Assembly (NCBI GenBank): GCA_032988165.1
Contig: JANTQF010000059.1
Location: 82,644-146,643, forward strand
Origin: Emmonsiellopsis sp. PD_33
Taxonomy: Eukaryota > Ascomycota > Eurotiomycetes > Onygenales > Ajellomycetaceae
Length of the DNA stretch: 64,000 nt
Direction: 5' to 3'
Shown: in pieces, positions 1 through 10,127 of the stretch
How positions within the stretch are numbered: the first letter of the stretch is position 1
Layout of the letters: each line of letters opens with the position of its first letter
Notes under the pieces: generated by a model
Told to the model about the DNA's origin: nothing
Databases searched by the model: none
The model's input: the letters and a program-made list of their open reading frames with translations, nothing else
Made by a program: the position numbers and the translations under genes

Positions 1-1403
1 GTTTTCGAGGGCGATAGGTGCACATTGTGCGAAAACCAGGTTCAAGCTCCAGTTGCTGAATGTCGAGATTGAATTACCCCGGGCACGCATCTCAACGGGG
101 AAGATCTGTTTAGTTTTGCATTTTTTTTTAGCTCACGGCGCCCAGTAATTTTGGCAATAAAGAGAAGACGGGACATTCTTACCTCTGCTGGATATACCCA
201 CGATATTATCCCTATCATGGTGAAAAACAGAGAAAATACAAAGTTCATTGCAACCATCGCCCGCAAGGCATTGCCGTTAGGAGACGAAACGTTATCCGCC
301 AGCACAAAGTACTTGGACAACACCGAATTGACGAGAAGTGCGAGAGCCATTCCGATAGCCGAAACAATAAGAGGCTTGATCCGGCCGATTCTATCAAGCA
401 TCCAGAGACCTATCGCGCAGTACACTATCGAGAGTGAGCCGGAGATGCCGATGATTTGGAGAGATGTGCCAGTATCAATGCCGAGAATCTCATAGATTTG
501 GGGACCGTAATAGTTACTGGAATAATTGCAAGTCAGCCAATCTGTCACTCGCAATGCGACCGGCTAGGTAAGGGGAAAGTACATGACATTGATGCCGGAA
601 AGCTGACCGAAGGCCTGAACTCCCACTCCAAGCAGAAGTCTTCTGCGCCATGAAGGTCTTGAGATCAATTTCTTCCAGCTCTTATCCGCAATGAGGTTTT
701 CTGCAGTAATAGTTGAAACAATTTCGGTGAACTGCGCGTCAAGGAAGTCCTGGTTCAATCCGGTCCCATGGAGGTTTTCCAAAATGATTCTCGCTTCCTC
801 AATGCGTCCTTTCTCAACTAACCAACGCGGCGACTCAGCTAGAAACCATATCCCAATCCCCATGACGAGGCCTGGAACTGCTTGGAAGGCAAGGGGAAAT
901 CGCCACTGAAAATGACTGTCAACCTGGAAGCATCCATATCCGAGCCATTGAGCGACGAAGAAGCCCCATGACAACATAAATTGTAACAACCCAGATAACT
1001 TGCCCCGATCCTGTGCAGTTGCAATCTCACTGCAGAACATCGGAACAACCGCGGAAAGCAAACCGACAGCAAAACCCACGATAAGTCTACCGGCAATCAT
1101 CATAGGAATGTTGGCAGCGCCGGCTTGTAGCGCACTCCCAAGGCATGAGACGACAGCACCAACAAAGACTGTCATTCTCCTACCGAATCTATCTGCCAGA
1201 AATGAAATCGATAGGGCGCCGAGAATCGCTCCTCCTGTGAAGGAGGAGACAATGCCGCCCTTCTCAGACGAGGATGGTGCTCCCATATATTGGACGAAAT
1301 GGGGTTGTGCGATAGTCGAAGAGATAATACCGCTGTCGTAGCCAAATAAAAAGCCCCCAATGGCCAGAAACACGGCGGTCCCAGCGGTCTTGAGGCGACC
1401 CAT
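1..1403 (-). CDS. MFS sugar transporter (C-terminus cut by window edge)
   Basis: Sugar porter family MFS permease, plasma membrane, importing a sugar. Predicted exons complement(<1..105, 183..516, 583..1403) give at least 420 residues in frame; introns are 77 bp (GTAAGA...CAG) and 66 bp (GTACTT...CCAG). Seen: an N-terminal GGFLFGYDSG, a loop 2-3 motif DRFGRR, the PESPRW-type motif as AESPRW, and GQLSGIN spliced directly to INYYGPQIYE, as expected for TM7 of this family; the last visible exon carries IFPVEMRARG. The final TM segment(s) lie beyond base 1. The start ATG at 1403 has no better alternative. It diverges from the GH78-like gene at 2205, so import of a product of that enzyme is inferred (rhamnose or a rhamnoside), but the substrate cannot be read from the sequence. 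Confidence 0.9.
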
Positions 1404-2204
1404 GTTTTTGGTTGCTTAAATAGGGAACGAGGGAACGAGGGCGATGGATGTGAAAGAATCACGCATGCAAACAGTGACAAGATTGGAAGCCAACACAGGC
1501 TGTATGTATCCGAATAAAAGCGCAAGGAAACATTTAATCAGGTTTTCCTCCCCGTCCCAGCAGGTATTTATCATAATGACGAAGGCGATGATAGCCGCCC
1601 CCCAACTGCCGGCATAACTGGCACCGAGCAAGGAAGGACTTCACCCCTCATCGACTACACAAAAGCTCAAGCATAACAGAACGACCTAAATAGGGGGCTT
1701 GCTGGCCAGCCACCAGCACACTGCGCTATTACATGAGAAGGGAGTCGGACTCATCTAATGCAGCATTCGGGGCATTTGACTCCGAAGAGAGAAGTTCAAA
1801 TGATAATGTTGGAAACGCGAGTGGCTGATTGTTCCCGAATATGATCCCGAACGCACCAGAGAGTATTGCCAGGCTGGTGCGTATAGATCGGATAGCGAAC
1901 TGATGTTGTTGTCAATTTAAAGTTTTGTGGGGCCCCCTTTCCCCACATCCCGGGTCAACCCCCACATTCCGGAGATCTTCAAGTTTTGATGCAGCTTGCA
2001 TTTGTCAGTTCAAGATGTCATTGACCGGTTATTCACGCTCGTTGATCGCTCCGATCCACCGAGTCAGTGTCAAAGTAGTTATATATTTCTTTCGCCAAAA
2101 TGGCCTCTCAAGTGGCTAATTGGTCTTTCTCTCAGTATCGCATTCGGGTTTGAAAGGCCCCATTCTCCGTCCAGCCTACAATCAAGCCCTAAATCCATCA
2201 AGCT
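1404..2204. promoter_or_regulatory. Shared divergent promoter, sugar transporter / GH78-like glycosidase
   Basis: This 801 bp stretch separates the start codons of two divergently transcribed sugar-utilisation genes. No convincing gene is seen; the short frames here lack family features. It contains a CGG-N11-CCG inverted triplet (listed separately), C-rich blocks around 1927-1965, and the probable 5' leaders of both genes. Coordinated expression is inferred from the geometry only. Confidence 0.6.
1768..1784. promoter_or_regulatory. CGG-N11-CCG zinc-cluster operator candidate
   Basis: CGG at 1768-1770 and CCG at 1782-1784 are separated by exactly 11 bases. This is the inverted-triplet arrangement bound by Gal4/Lac9-type Zn2Cys6 dimers. 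It lies roughly midway between the two divergent start codons. The spacing is seen directly; binding by any particular regulator is inference, and such a site can occur by chance. Confidence 0.4.
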
Positions 2205-3866
2205 ATGGCAGAGAAGCGGCCCGAAAGCCAAAAGGAGACGATTGTTGAGACTCGCTGGAACAAGGGGTTTGAGGATATCGCAAACAGTCTACGTCCGACA
2301 CTGCAACGATGGCACCGCCTCCCTAAAAGACTCGTCGACCTGGAGCCTGACACGAGTTCTTTCTTTGGAGTCAAGCTCAAGGCAAACAGGAATATGATAT
2401 CCAAACTTTCCAACCTCACCTGGAGCAAGGGCGACGAATTTATTTTCGATTTCGGCATCCACATGGTTGGCTATCTTTCGTTCAAGCTCGATTTCAAAGG
2501 TGCAAATATGGATGCACCCTGTCGCTTACATCTGACATTTGGCGAGTCGATCCCGGACGTCTCGATGAATATGGACAACGTCAAAACCTGGATAAGCACG
2601 AGCTGGTTGCCTGATGAGACTATTAATATCGATGTGTGCCCTGCCGCACTCACCTTACCTCGCCGATATTCGTTTCGTTATTTAAGGGTTCGTATAATTG
2701 ATGTGTCCCCCAAGTATTCCGTCCTCTTTTCCGACCTTAAATGCGAATGCGTCAGTGCTGTACGACAAGATTGCGTGATCGAGAAATTTGAATTTCAGAA
2801 TCCCCTCCTACAAACTATTGATGAAGTCAGCATCTTTACTCTCCGGGATTGTATGCAGACAGTATTCGAAGATGGCCCTCGTCGAGATAGGAGGCTCTGG
2901 ATTGGTGATCTGCGTCTACAGGCCCTGGCCAACTACTCCACATTCAAGGACTACAATCTCATAAAAAGATGTCTGTACTTTATTGCCGCTGTCGCTCGTG
3001 TGGACGATTCACTCCCAGCTTGTGTTTTCGAACACCCCTCCTTATCCCCATCTACGGACTATATCGTGGACTACGACGCGCTATTTGCGACCATAGTTTG
3101 CGATTATGTCAGTGCTTCTGGCGACCTAGAAACCGGTCGTGACCTTTGGTCGACGGTAAACGGTTGTCTAAAGCGAGCATCGGAGCATATAGATCCGGCA
3201 AGTAACACGGTTGACGCGAGTCGCTCCGAGAGCTGGAAGTTCCTCGACTGGGCTCCTGGACTAGATTACTCAGCCGGCTTACACGGCCTCCTTATATTTT
3301 CTTTGAAGTCAGCAAACAAGCTAGCAAAACTGCTCGACAAGCCAGAACCATACGTCCAGCTGGTCTCGACTCTATCGTCTGCTGCGTCACGATTCCTCTC
3401 ACCGAACCTAGTTTTTATCTCAGGTCCTGCATCTCAGATATCTTATGCGTCTGCCGCGTGGCTTGTCCTTTCGCAAGCATTTCCACCCGAAACGGCACGG
3501 GCAGCCCTCCTCAACACACTCGCGCATGCGGAAGCTGTGAAACCGCTTACTCCCTATCTCTGGCATCACGTCTGTGATGCACTGGCGATGGTGGGATGCT
3601 ACAAGGAATGTGTTGACATTATCATTAAGTATTGGGGAGGGATGGTCCAGGCTGGTGCGGACACGTTCTGGGAATGCTTTGATCCAGATAATCCGCAAGC
3701 AAGCCCGTATGGTGACGTTAGGAATAATAGCTTTTGCCATGCATGGAGCTGTACGCCGAGTTACCTGTTGAGGGGAAAGTTGATGGTGGCCTTGGAAGGA
3801 AACATTGTGGGGATAGTCTCTGTGGCTGAGTTGGACGAGAAGTGGATTAGCAAGTTGGAGGATTAG
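2205..3866 (+). CDS. GH78-like glycoside hydrolase (putative alpha-L-rhamnosidase)
   Basis: Single-exon gene of 553 residues with the layout of fungal family 78 six-hairpin glycosidases. A beta-rich N-terminal part (about 1-215) is followed by an (alpha/alpha)6-like part. The segment DGPRRDRRLWIGD at about 223-235 corresponds to the family's acidic catalytic-loop motif, and the C-terminal part carries GADTFWECFD and HAWSCTPSYLL, also typical of GH78-like proteins. No signal peptide is visible (it starts MAEKRPESQKE), so an intracellular enzyme is likely. It is shorter than the large bacterial and secreted fungal rhamnosidases, which often carry extra beta domains. Its divergent neighbour is a sugar transporter, suggesting a small uptake-and-hydrolysis unit. 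Substrate specificity within GH78 or a related clan member is not resolved. Confidence 0.8.
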   Translation: MAEKRPESQKETIVETRWNKGFEDIANSLRPTLQRWHRLPKRLVDLEPDTSSFFGVKLKANRNMISKLSNLTWSKGDEFIFDFGIHMVGYLSFKLDFKGANMDAPCRLHLTFGESIPDVSMNMDNVKTWISTSWLPDETINIDVCPAALTLPRRYSFRYLRVRIIDVSPKYSVLFSDLKCECVSAVRQDCVIEKFEFQNPLLQTIDEVSIFTLRDCMQTVFEDGPRRDRRLWIGDLRLQALANYSTFKDYNLIKRCLYFIAAVARVDDSLPACVFEHPSLSPSTDYIVDYDALFATIVCDYVSASGDLETGRDLWSTVNGCLKRASEHIDPASNTVDASRSESWKFLDWAPGLDYSAGLHGLLIFSLKSANKLAKLLDKPEPYVQLVSTLSSAASRFLSPNLVFISGPASQISYASAAWLVLSQAFPPETARAALLNTLAHAEAVKPLTPYLWHHVCDALAMVGCYKECVDIIIKYWGGMVQAGADTFWECFDPDNPQASPYGDVRNNSFCHAWSCTPSYLLRGKLMVALEGNIVGIVSVAELDEKWISKLED

Positions 3867-4104
3867 GAGATAGTTCAGTGGTTTATAAAGTGACAAATGT
3901 CCTAAATGCATTATTTTTTTCAAAATCTTACAAAAGGATTATCTACTCCGTAGCCGCCCTCTACCCGATGGAGGGGACATACAAGGATATTTGAGAGGGG
4001 GAACTATGCGGTGGTTTATGAAAGGGATGGTAAAGGAAAGACAAAACAGAAAAAGAACAAGAAAAAGAAAGAAAAATAACGAAAAATAAAACTCCAAAAC
4101 GAAT

Positions 4105-4640
4105 CTAGCCACCAGCAGAAGGACGCCAAAGATACCCAATCGCTAGAACTTCCTGCTGTATTTGAAGGGCAACATGTGCTCCATATGAGGTAAATAATCC
4201 CGAACGCGTGAGTTTCCGAGAGAATTCTGGTCTGATCCCACTCAAGGTACCAGCCCTATCCCAATCAAGAACCGCCTTGACATGCCCGCGCTCGTCAACG
4301 ATTATATTCTGCGGCGAAAAGTTACCATGTGCAAATTGAATTTCATGGTCATCAGCAAGCGCCTCTCTTGCATACTGCTTGAAAAGGGCGCAAGCCGTTG
4401 ACTGCTCGACTCAACTAGAAAATCGTGAAACTCCTTCTCAGTGTCGAATGGCCAGCCCTGGGACGGAAAGCGAAGGCCAACGGTAATTGTCCCGCCATTG
4501 ATGGCCTGGATGCGTGTTCCCTTTCACTCTTGTAGCTTAGCCAGGTACCCGCGCAGTTCGCCACATGTGGAAATCCTCTGCTCATGGGACATCACTCCAC
4601 AGATGGTTTGAAGCAATCCCATCCGACTATCTCTGTTTAC
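4105..4640 (-). pseudogene. Broken APH-family phosphotransferase relic
   Basis: Reading the minus strand gives pieces of a fungal aminoglycoside-phosphotransferase/choline-kinase-fold protein in different frames. The upstream piece contains LRGYLAKLQE followed by an in-frame TGA (4524-4526), then AINGGTITVGLRFPSQGWPF and FHDFLVE. Near 4385-4410 the frame changes to one reading FAHGNFSPQNIIVDERG and VLDWDRAG, ending at a TAG (4105-4107). The HGNFSPQN segment matches the HGDxxxxN catalytic loop, but with Asn where the catalytic Asp belongs. A nonsense codon, a frameshift and a changed catalytic residue together argue for a decayed gene. The 5' limit is uncertain; no start codon or N-lobe could be followed upstream of about 4640. 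Confidence 0.75.
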
Positions 4641-6076
4641 CTATTGTTGAAACATTGATGTCTAATAGCCACCGGAATTAACTGGCCATGGTTTCCTTCA
4701 GACTGAGTAGTTCTTGTTAGGTTTCAACAGAACTTCTTTTGCTCTCCCGCCCCTCAATCTAGCAATTACACAAATCAAACCAAACCAATCGCAAATCGCA
4801 ATTGTCGCTTAGTGTAGCTAGGATGGACAATAGCTCTCTAAGACCCAAACAGTTTAAAACAGGTTCATCCCAGTTGGTAGGAAATGATGGCAATCGTGAC
4901 TATTTCAAACTTGCGATTTTTCAATCGCTTGTTGGCGGTCGCTGGACGCTGTCGTTCTGGAGTTGTGGTCCCTTGAGAAACTTATCCCCGGGTTGCGGAT
5001 GTTTTGCCTTTGGTACCGCATGATTCAATTGCCTTCTTAGTTTCTTTGTACATGTTTTCTGATAGGGCGCACAAATTATCGCAAACTAAACCCCCCCACA
5101 GGGTGAGAATTAATAAAATCATCTGGGAGAAGGAAGGGAACGGGTCATTCATTGCTGGCAAAACGGTATACCTATTAGTGCACGCCGCATACCCCCGCAT
5201 ACCCCATTCCATGGACTTGTAGAAGACAAAATATCAATATCAAGACAAGCGGGATGTTATTCTTGCTTCCGCCATTTTATCATGATTGATTCTGCCTGAA
5301 GAAAATGGAAGGCAGAGGATCTTTCGTCGAGCAGTTCTAGCCTGCTGGGTACAGAGTAGGATCTTAGAATGAGAACATCCCAATACTGGAGGCATATGAA
5401 TCTGGTTGACGTGCAAGCTGGCTGTGAATATTTTGGAGAGCAGTCGGGCTGAATGAAGTCACTTGGATCACTCCAATGTCTCATTGGATTTCGGCGAGAG
5501 CGCGAACAAGGAGAGCGACAGCTTTCCCATTCCCAGACATAGTGAGACATGTACAGGCTGCACCAAGATATGAAAGAGACATCTTTCTCTTTTTTGGATG
5601 GATGAAGGACGAGGTTTGTGGCGCGTGGAAGTTGCGTGGTTGACAGGTGGAGCTAACCGAAGATAGCTTCCCTCCCAACTTTATCTCAACGTCTCAGCGC
5701 GAACTCACCGCAACACCTCCAACAAAGCCAACAGAACTCCTGCGATATTCACCGCTATCTAGGTTTCCTTCGGTGATATCTCCTACCAGATTCCCGCCCT
5801 TCCAACCCCATCTCACGTTGAGGTTTCGCCCCGGATAAGCCTTTCCTTGCACCACCGATAGCCGGTCTCCTGCGCATCGGAGGCGTTTCAAGCAGCGAAT
5901 ATCAGATCCAGAGCAAGCTGCCGGAACTCCCCGTTAAGCGGTTACAAGCGGGCGTATATACGATATTCGTATGCGAGCTCGTTGACGAGGGCTGATTCGG
6001 ATTTGCTGTGTGAAGCGGGAAGGAATGATAATGAAACCGCGAATGGGATGATGTTAGTCTAAGAGAAGGAGCTGTT
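4641..6076. other. Intergenic region, no gene seen
   Basis: About 1.4 kb between the phosphotransferase relic and the TAPT1-like start. Open frames here are short and lack recognisable features. The stretch 5650-5850 is pyrimidine-rich and fits a promoter or leader of the downstream gene. Several upstream ATGs lie in 5970-6060. Confidence 0.5.
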
Positions 6077-9000
6077 ATGGATATAAACGGCGCAGCTACA
6101 GGTACTGTAGTGCCCAAGCGCAGTGACAAGGACGGTATGGCTGGCAGCAATGGTTTTGTTGGAGTTGGGGAATATAGCGGTGTTGACAGGCCCCAACCTA
6201 TGAGGACGGAACTTGGGATAAATGGCAACGTTCGGGACTCGGAAACGGAAAATAGTCTACAAGGACCGGATAGTGGGGTGGCTAATGTTCTGGGCTCTAC
6301 CAACTCAGAGGCTCCCCGTGGGGGGGGGTATAAAATACGGAATGGCCACACTGCCGAAGAAAAAGCCCAGCCAAGAGTAGACGGCGAGAGTCCGCCCTCC
6401 GTTTCTCCATTCCCAGCTTTAAATGTCGAAAAAGTCGAAAACCGAGCCTCTAAACCAATTTCAGCCTCGCCACAACCGGACTCGGATCTTACGGTTAATA
6501 ATAAAGAAACGGCGACAGCCCCGGTCGTGGCTGAAAGGCCAGCTGTTCAATCCGAAAGGGGGTCTGAGGCAGGGTCTCTGTCCTCCCTGAAGCCTATCGA
6601 TACACAACAGCATTCGCCTGCGGGGCGTAGCCGCGAAAAGGACAAAATCCTCAAACTTTCGCCTGCAAAAATCCACGAGCTCACCTCCTCACCCGAATCG
6701 CTGGCCCTGCACTCCCTACCCCTGGAGACTGAAAGACAACCATCGACTTCGTGGGCTGACATTTCTTCGGATTCCTTGAAGTTTGATGGTGACCTAGAGG
6801 CACCGATGGGGAGACGAGTACCGAATGGAACCTCAAAGAAAACCTCCCCTAGACGCAAATCAAGTGCCGGTAAAAATGTCTATCTTGAAGACCCCCCGGA
6901 GTTTCTAGGGTCCGCGCAGAATATACCCCCATCTACAACTCGTCGCAAGACGCACTCGTCGCGGATCGTATCGACCCCAGAGGCTCCGCATAGACGACGG
7001 TCCTCTATCAGTGCTGACCGACATGCCAATTCATGGTCCTCACGGTCAAGGCCGGATCGCTATATTCCCAAGGAGCTAGATCTCGGTGCAGCCAATCCCC
7101 GCAAGAACTCGTCCGCAGGGGATCCGATTCCGTCGCCCATCCCCAAGTCTATCCCACTTCCTCCATTCTCCATACCTACATATCTTCAGCTAGAATTGGC
7201 ATCTGATCGACCGTCACCCTTGTATATTCACCGCTCCGTAACGAACGACTTCCCTTATGAATCTTCCCGAGCGAAACTCGAAAGACTACAGAATTTCTTC
7301 TTACTCCCCCCAATATTAGAACAGGTTCTTTTATTTGGCACCCTCGCATGTCTTGATGCATGGCTGTATTATTTCACGATCTTACCGCTGCGGTTTTTCA
7401 AGGCTATTTTCATTCTTCTCCAGTCCTGGGTCGCCAATCTTGGCGCTGAAGCCCAGTTTATTTCAGGATTTGTTATTACAGGTGTTGGCCGAGTATGGCG
7501 AAGGAGGCAGCGACGAGGATCCGCTGCTGCCCATCATGATCAAAAGGGTTCGGAGGATCCTAGTCATTCACGCCTAAATACCTCGAATACCACTGCGAGC
7601 CAAGAAAATCCGTTCCTCGACAACGATACCAAGAGTCGGGCGCCCGAATATGGCCGACGACACCGTTCGTCTGTTAGCCGCAGACATCGCAGGACAAAAT
7701 CAGTCCCCTCGAGTCTTCTGCCCGATGATAAGGCAGATATCCTGAAAGGACTTCTTATGGTTTGCACCTGCTTGGTTCTCATGTATTTCGACGCTAGTCG
7801 AATGTACCATTGGATACGAGGCCAGGCCGCTATTAAGCTTTATGTTATCTATAACGTTCTTGAGGTATGCTATCGATGTAAACCATTCCATTCTAGCTCG
7901 CTGCTAATATCTCAAATTTAGGTCGGTGACAGGCTGTTCTCCGCCATTGGCCAGGACGTATTAGAATGCCTTTTTTCACAAGAAGCTCTCGAACGGAAGC
8001 CCGATGGCCGGAGCAAAATCCTACGCCCCTTCTGGCTATTCATCCTTGCCCTGATCTATACCGTCATCCATTCGACTGCTCTCTTCTACCAAGTTATTAC
8101 TCTTAACGTGGCCGTGAATTCGTATTCTAACGCCTTGATTACCCTCCTATTATCGAACCAGTTCGTGGAGATCAAGTCGACTGTTTTCAAGAAGTTTGAG
8201 AAGGAAAACCTTTTCCAACTTACCTGTGCTGATGTCGTCGAACGATTCCAGCTATGGCTAATGCTTACAATTATTGCATCTCGCAATATAGTTGAAACCG
8301 GTATATTCAGCTTTGGTGGTGGGCTAAGCGCCTTCGCGAGCAAAAGCCCTTCTCCGAGCATAAATAGCACCACTTTCGTGACACCGCCCAGGACTGCGTC
8401 ATCCATACTTCCACAAGCGTTCACGGTCCTTCCATCATCTTTACTCGCTTCACTGAGCAAGGTTAATTCCTTCCTTCCAACAGTCGGCCACCTCCTAGGT
8501 CCGTTCCTTGTTGTGCTAGGTTCCGAAATGCTCGTCGACTGGCTCAAGCACGCATACGTCAATAAATTCAACAACACCCGCCCCGCAATGTACGGACGAT
8601 TCCTCGACATCCTTGCAAAGGACTACTACACCCACGCCTTCGCAGATCAAAACCTAAACCGTCGCCTCGGCCTCCCCGTTATCCCGTTAGCGTGCCTCTT
8701 CTTCCGAGTCTCTGTCCAAACATACCAAATGTTCCTTACTGCCTGGCTCCCACAGCCGCAATCCTTCATCACACCATCAAACACCACCTCCCTAACCTCG
8801 ATACACGACCACTACTCCCCTTCACCCTCCCCTTCCTCCCAATTTTCCTCATTCACCTTCTGCCCCTTCGAGCCCTCTTCCTTCCTCTCCTCCGTGTCCC
8901 TCTCACTAACCTTCACAAAGCTCTCCACCCTCTTCCAAACCATCATCTCTCACCTAACCCCCTCACCAGCAAGCTTCGTGCCAATCTTCACCGTCATCCT

Positions 9001-9433
9001 CATCCTTCTCCTCTACCTCACCCTCCTCCTCGCAAAACTAATCCTGGGCATCATCCTACTAAGCTACTCCCGGGCCCGCTATAAGAAAATGAAGCTGGCC
9101 GAACGAGATCTCGCGAGTGCCAATTCCTCGAAACAACCACCACCACAATCCGACATGGGTATTACATCCGCACCTCCAACCACCACCCCCGCCTCGGTAG
9201 GCAATCCAGACACCGTCGAAGGCGCCCGCCGCGTCGGGGGCTGGGGGTACGTGGAGGTAGGCGAGGATCGGAGACGTTGGGTGTATGCGGATGATCCGGA
9301 GGGGGCGAGGAGGCTGAGAGAGAGGGAGGAGAGGGATAGGACTGGTGGGGGGAAGCAGGGTGGTGGCGGAGGTGGCGCGCATGGGATTGAGGGGGTGATG
9401 AGGTATGAGATGGCAGCGAAGAGGATTTGGTAA
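6077..9433 (+). CDS. TAPT1/Emp65-family ER membrane protein
   Basis: Predicted exons 6077..7864 and 7922..9433 (57 bp intron, GTATGC...TTTAG, phase 0) give 1099 residues. The first about 400 residues are Ser/Pro/Arg-rich and probably disordered. The conserved membrane domain (DUF747/TAPT1 family) follows. It includes PTYLQLELASDRPSPLY-like sequence, LPLRF, DILKGLLMV with YFDASRMYHWIRGQAAIKLY, VGDRLFSAIGQDVLECL just after the splice, a loop ELLL-type region NALITLLLSNQFVEIKSTVF, and several hydrophobic segments. The tail (about 1020-1099) is hydrophilic and Gly-rich. Yeast Emp65, a member of this family, acts with Slp1 in the ER to protect soluble folding proteins; the same role here is inferred. 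The start at 6077 is the first ATG of the long frame. Confidence 0.88.
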
Positions 9434-10127
9434 GGTGGGGAGGGGCGGAGGATTGAATGTGGGGGGTTGGTGGTTGGTGATGATGATGTGTATGTGTATA
9501 TTTGTATCATTGAATGTGGTTTTGGTAAAAAATGAAGGTTTTTATTGTTTTTTTTTGTGCTGGGCTGGTTGTATTAGTTACCTTGCATAGAAATCAAAAC
9601 GTACTGTTAGTTGTTTTTATCCATTATGTCATCTCCATCCCTTTTTATTTGTTTAGTAGGAAATGGATTAGAAAGAGATGGATGGATGGACGAGAAATAA
9701 CTAGATACTTACACATAGTAGAAAGTTAGGTACCCACGAAGAATGAAATACAACCAGTAAATAACTCCAGTAAAGCTGCTTTTATTTTCCCCGAGTTACG
9801 AAGAGAGAGTGGGTTGTAAAATACGGAAGAAGAAGAAAAGGAAAGGGAAAAGTAAAAAAAAAAAAAACCCATTCATTTCTATCAATAAATAATACATGAT
9901 AATAAGGATATAAGCGGAAGAAAAATAAATAAGGTAAACCCAGGTAATGACTGGATGGTTGAGGATGGTTGAGATGTGCATAACTGCAAAAATCACCAAC
10001 CCTTCCATCCACCCACCCACCACCCTATTTGTTGTATCTCCATTCAAACATGCCCCCCATTTGGCATAACAATAATTAGCAACTCGGTCACCGAACTACC
10101 CCTTTTCTATCGGCCTATTACCTCTAC
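9434..10127. other. Convergent 3' intergenic region
   Basis: Nearly 700 bp between the stop codons of the TAPT1-like gene and the minus-strand Dug2-like gene. It is rich in T and A runs (for example near 9545 and A12 near 9856) and in ATGG repeats, as expected for 3' UTRs and polyadenylation regions. No gene is seen. Confidence 0.6.
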
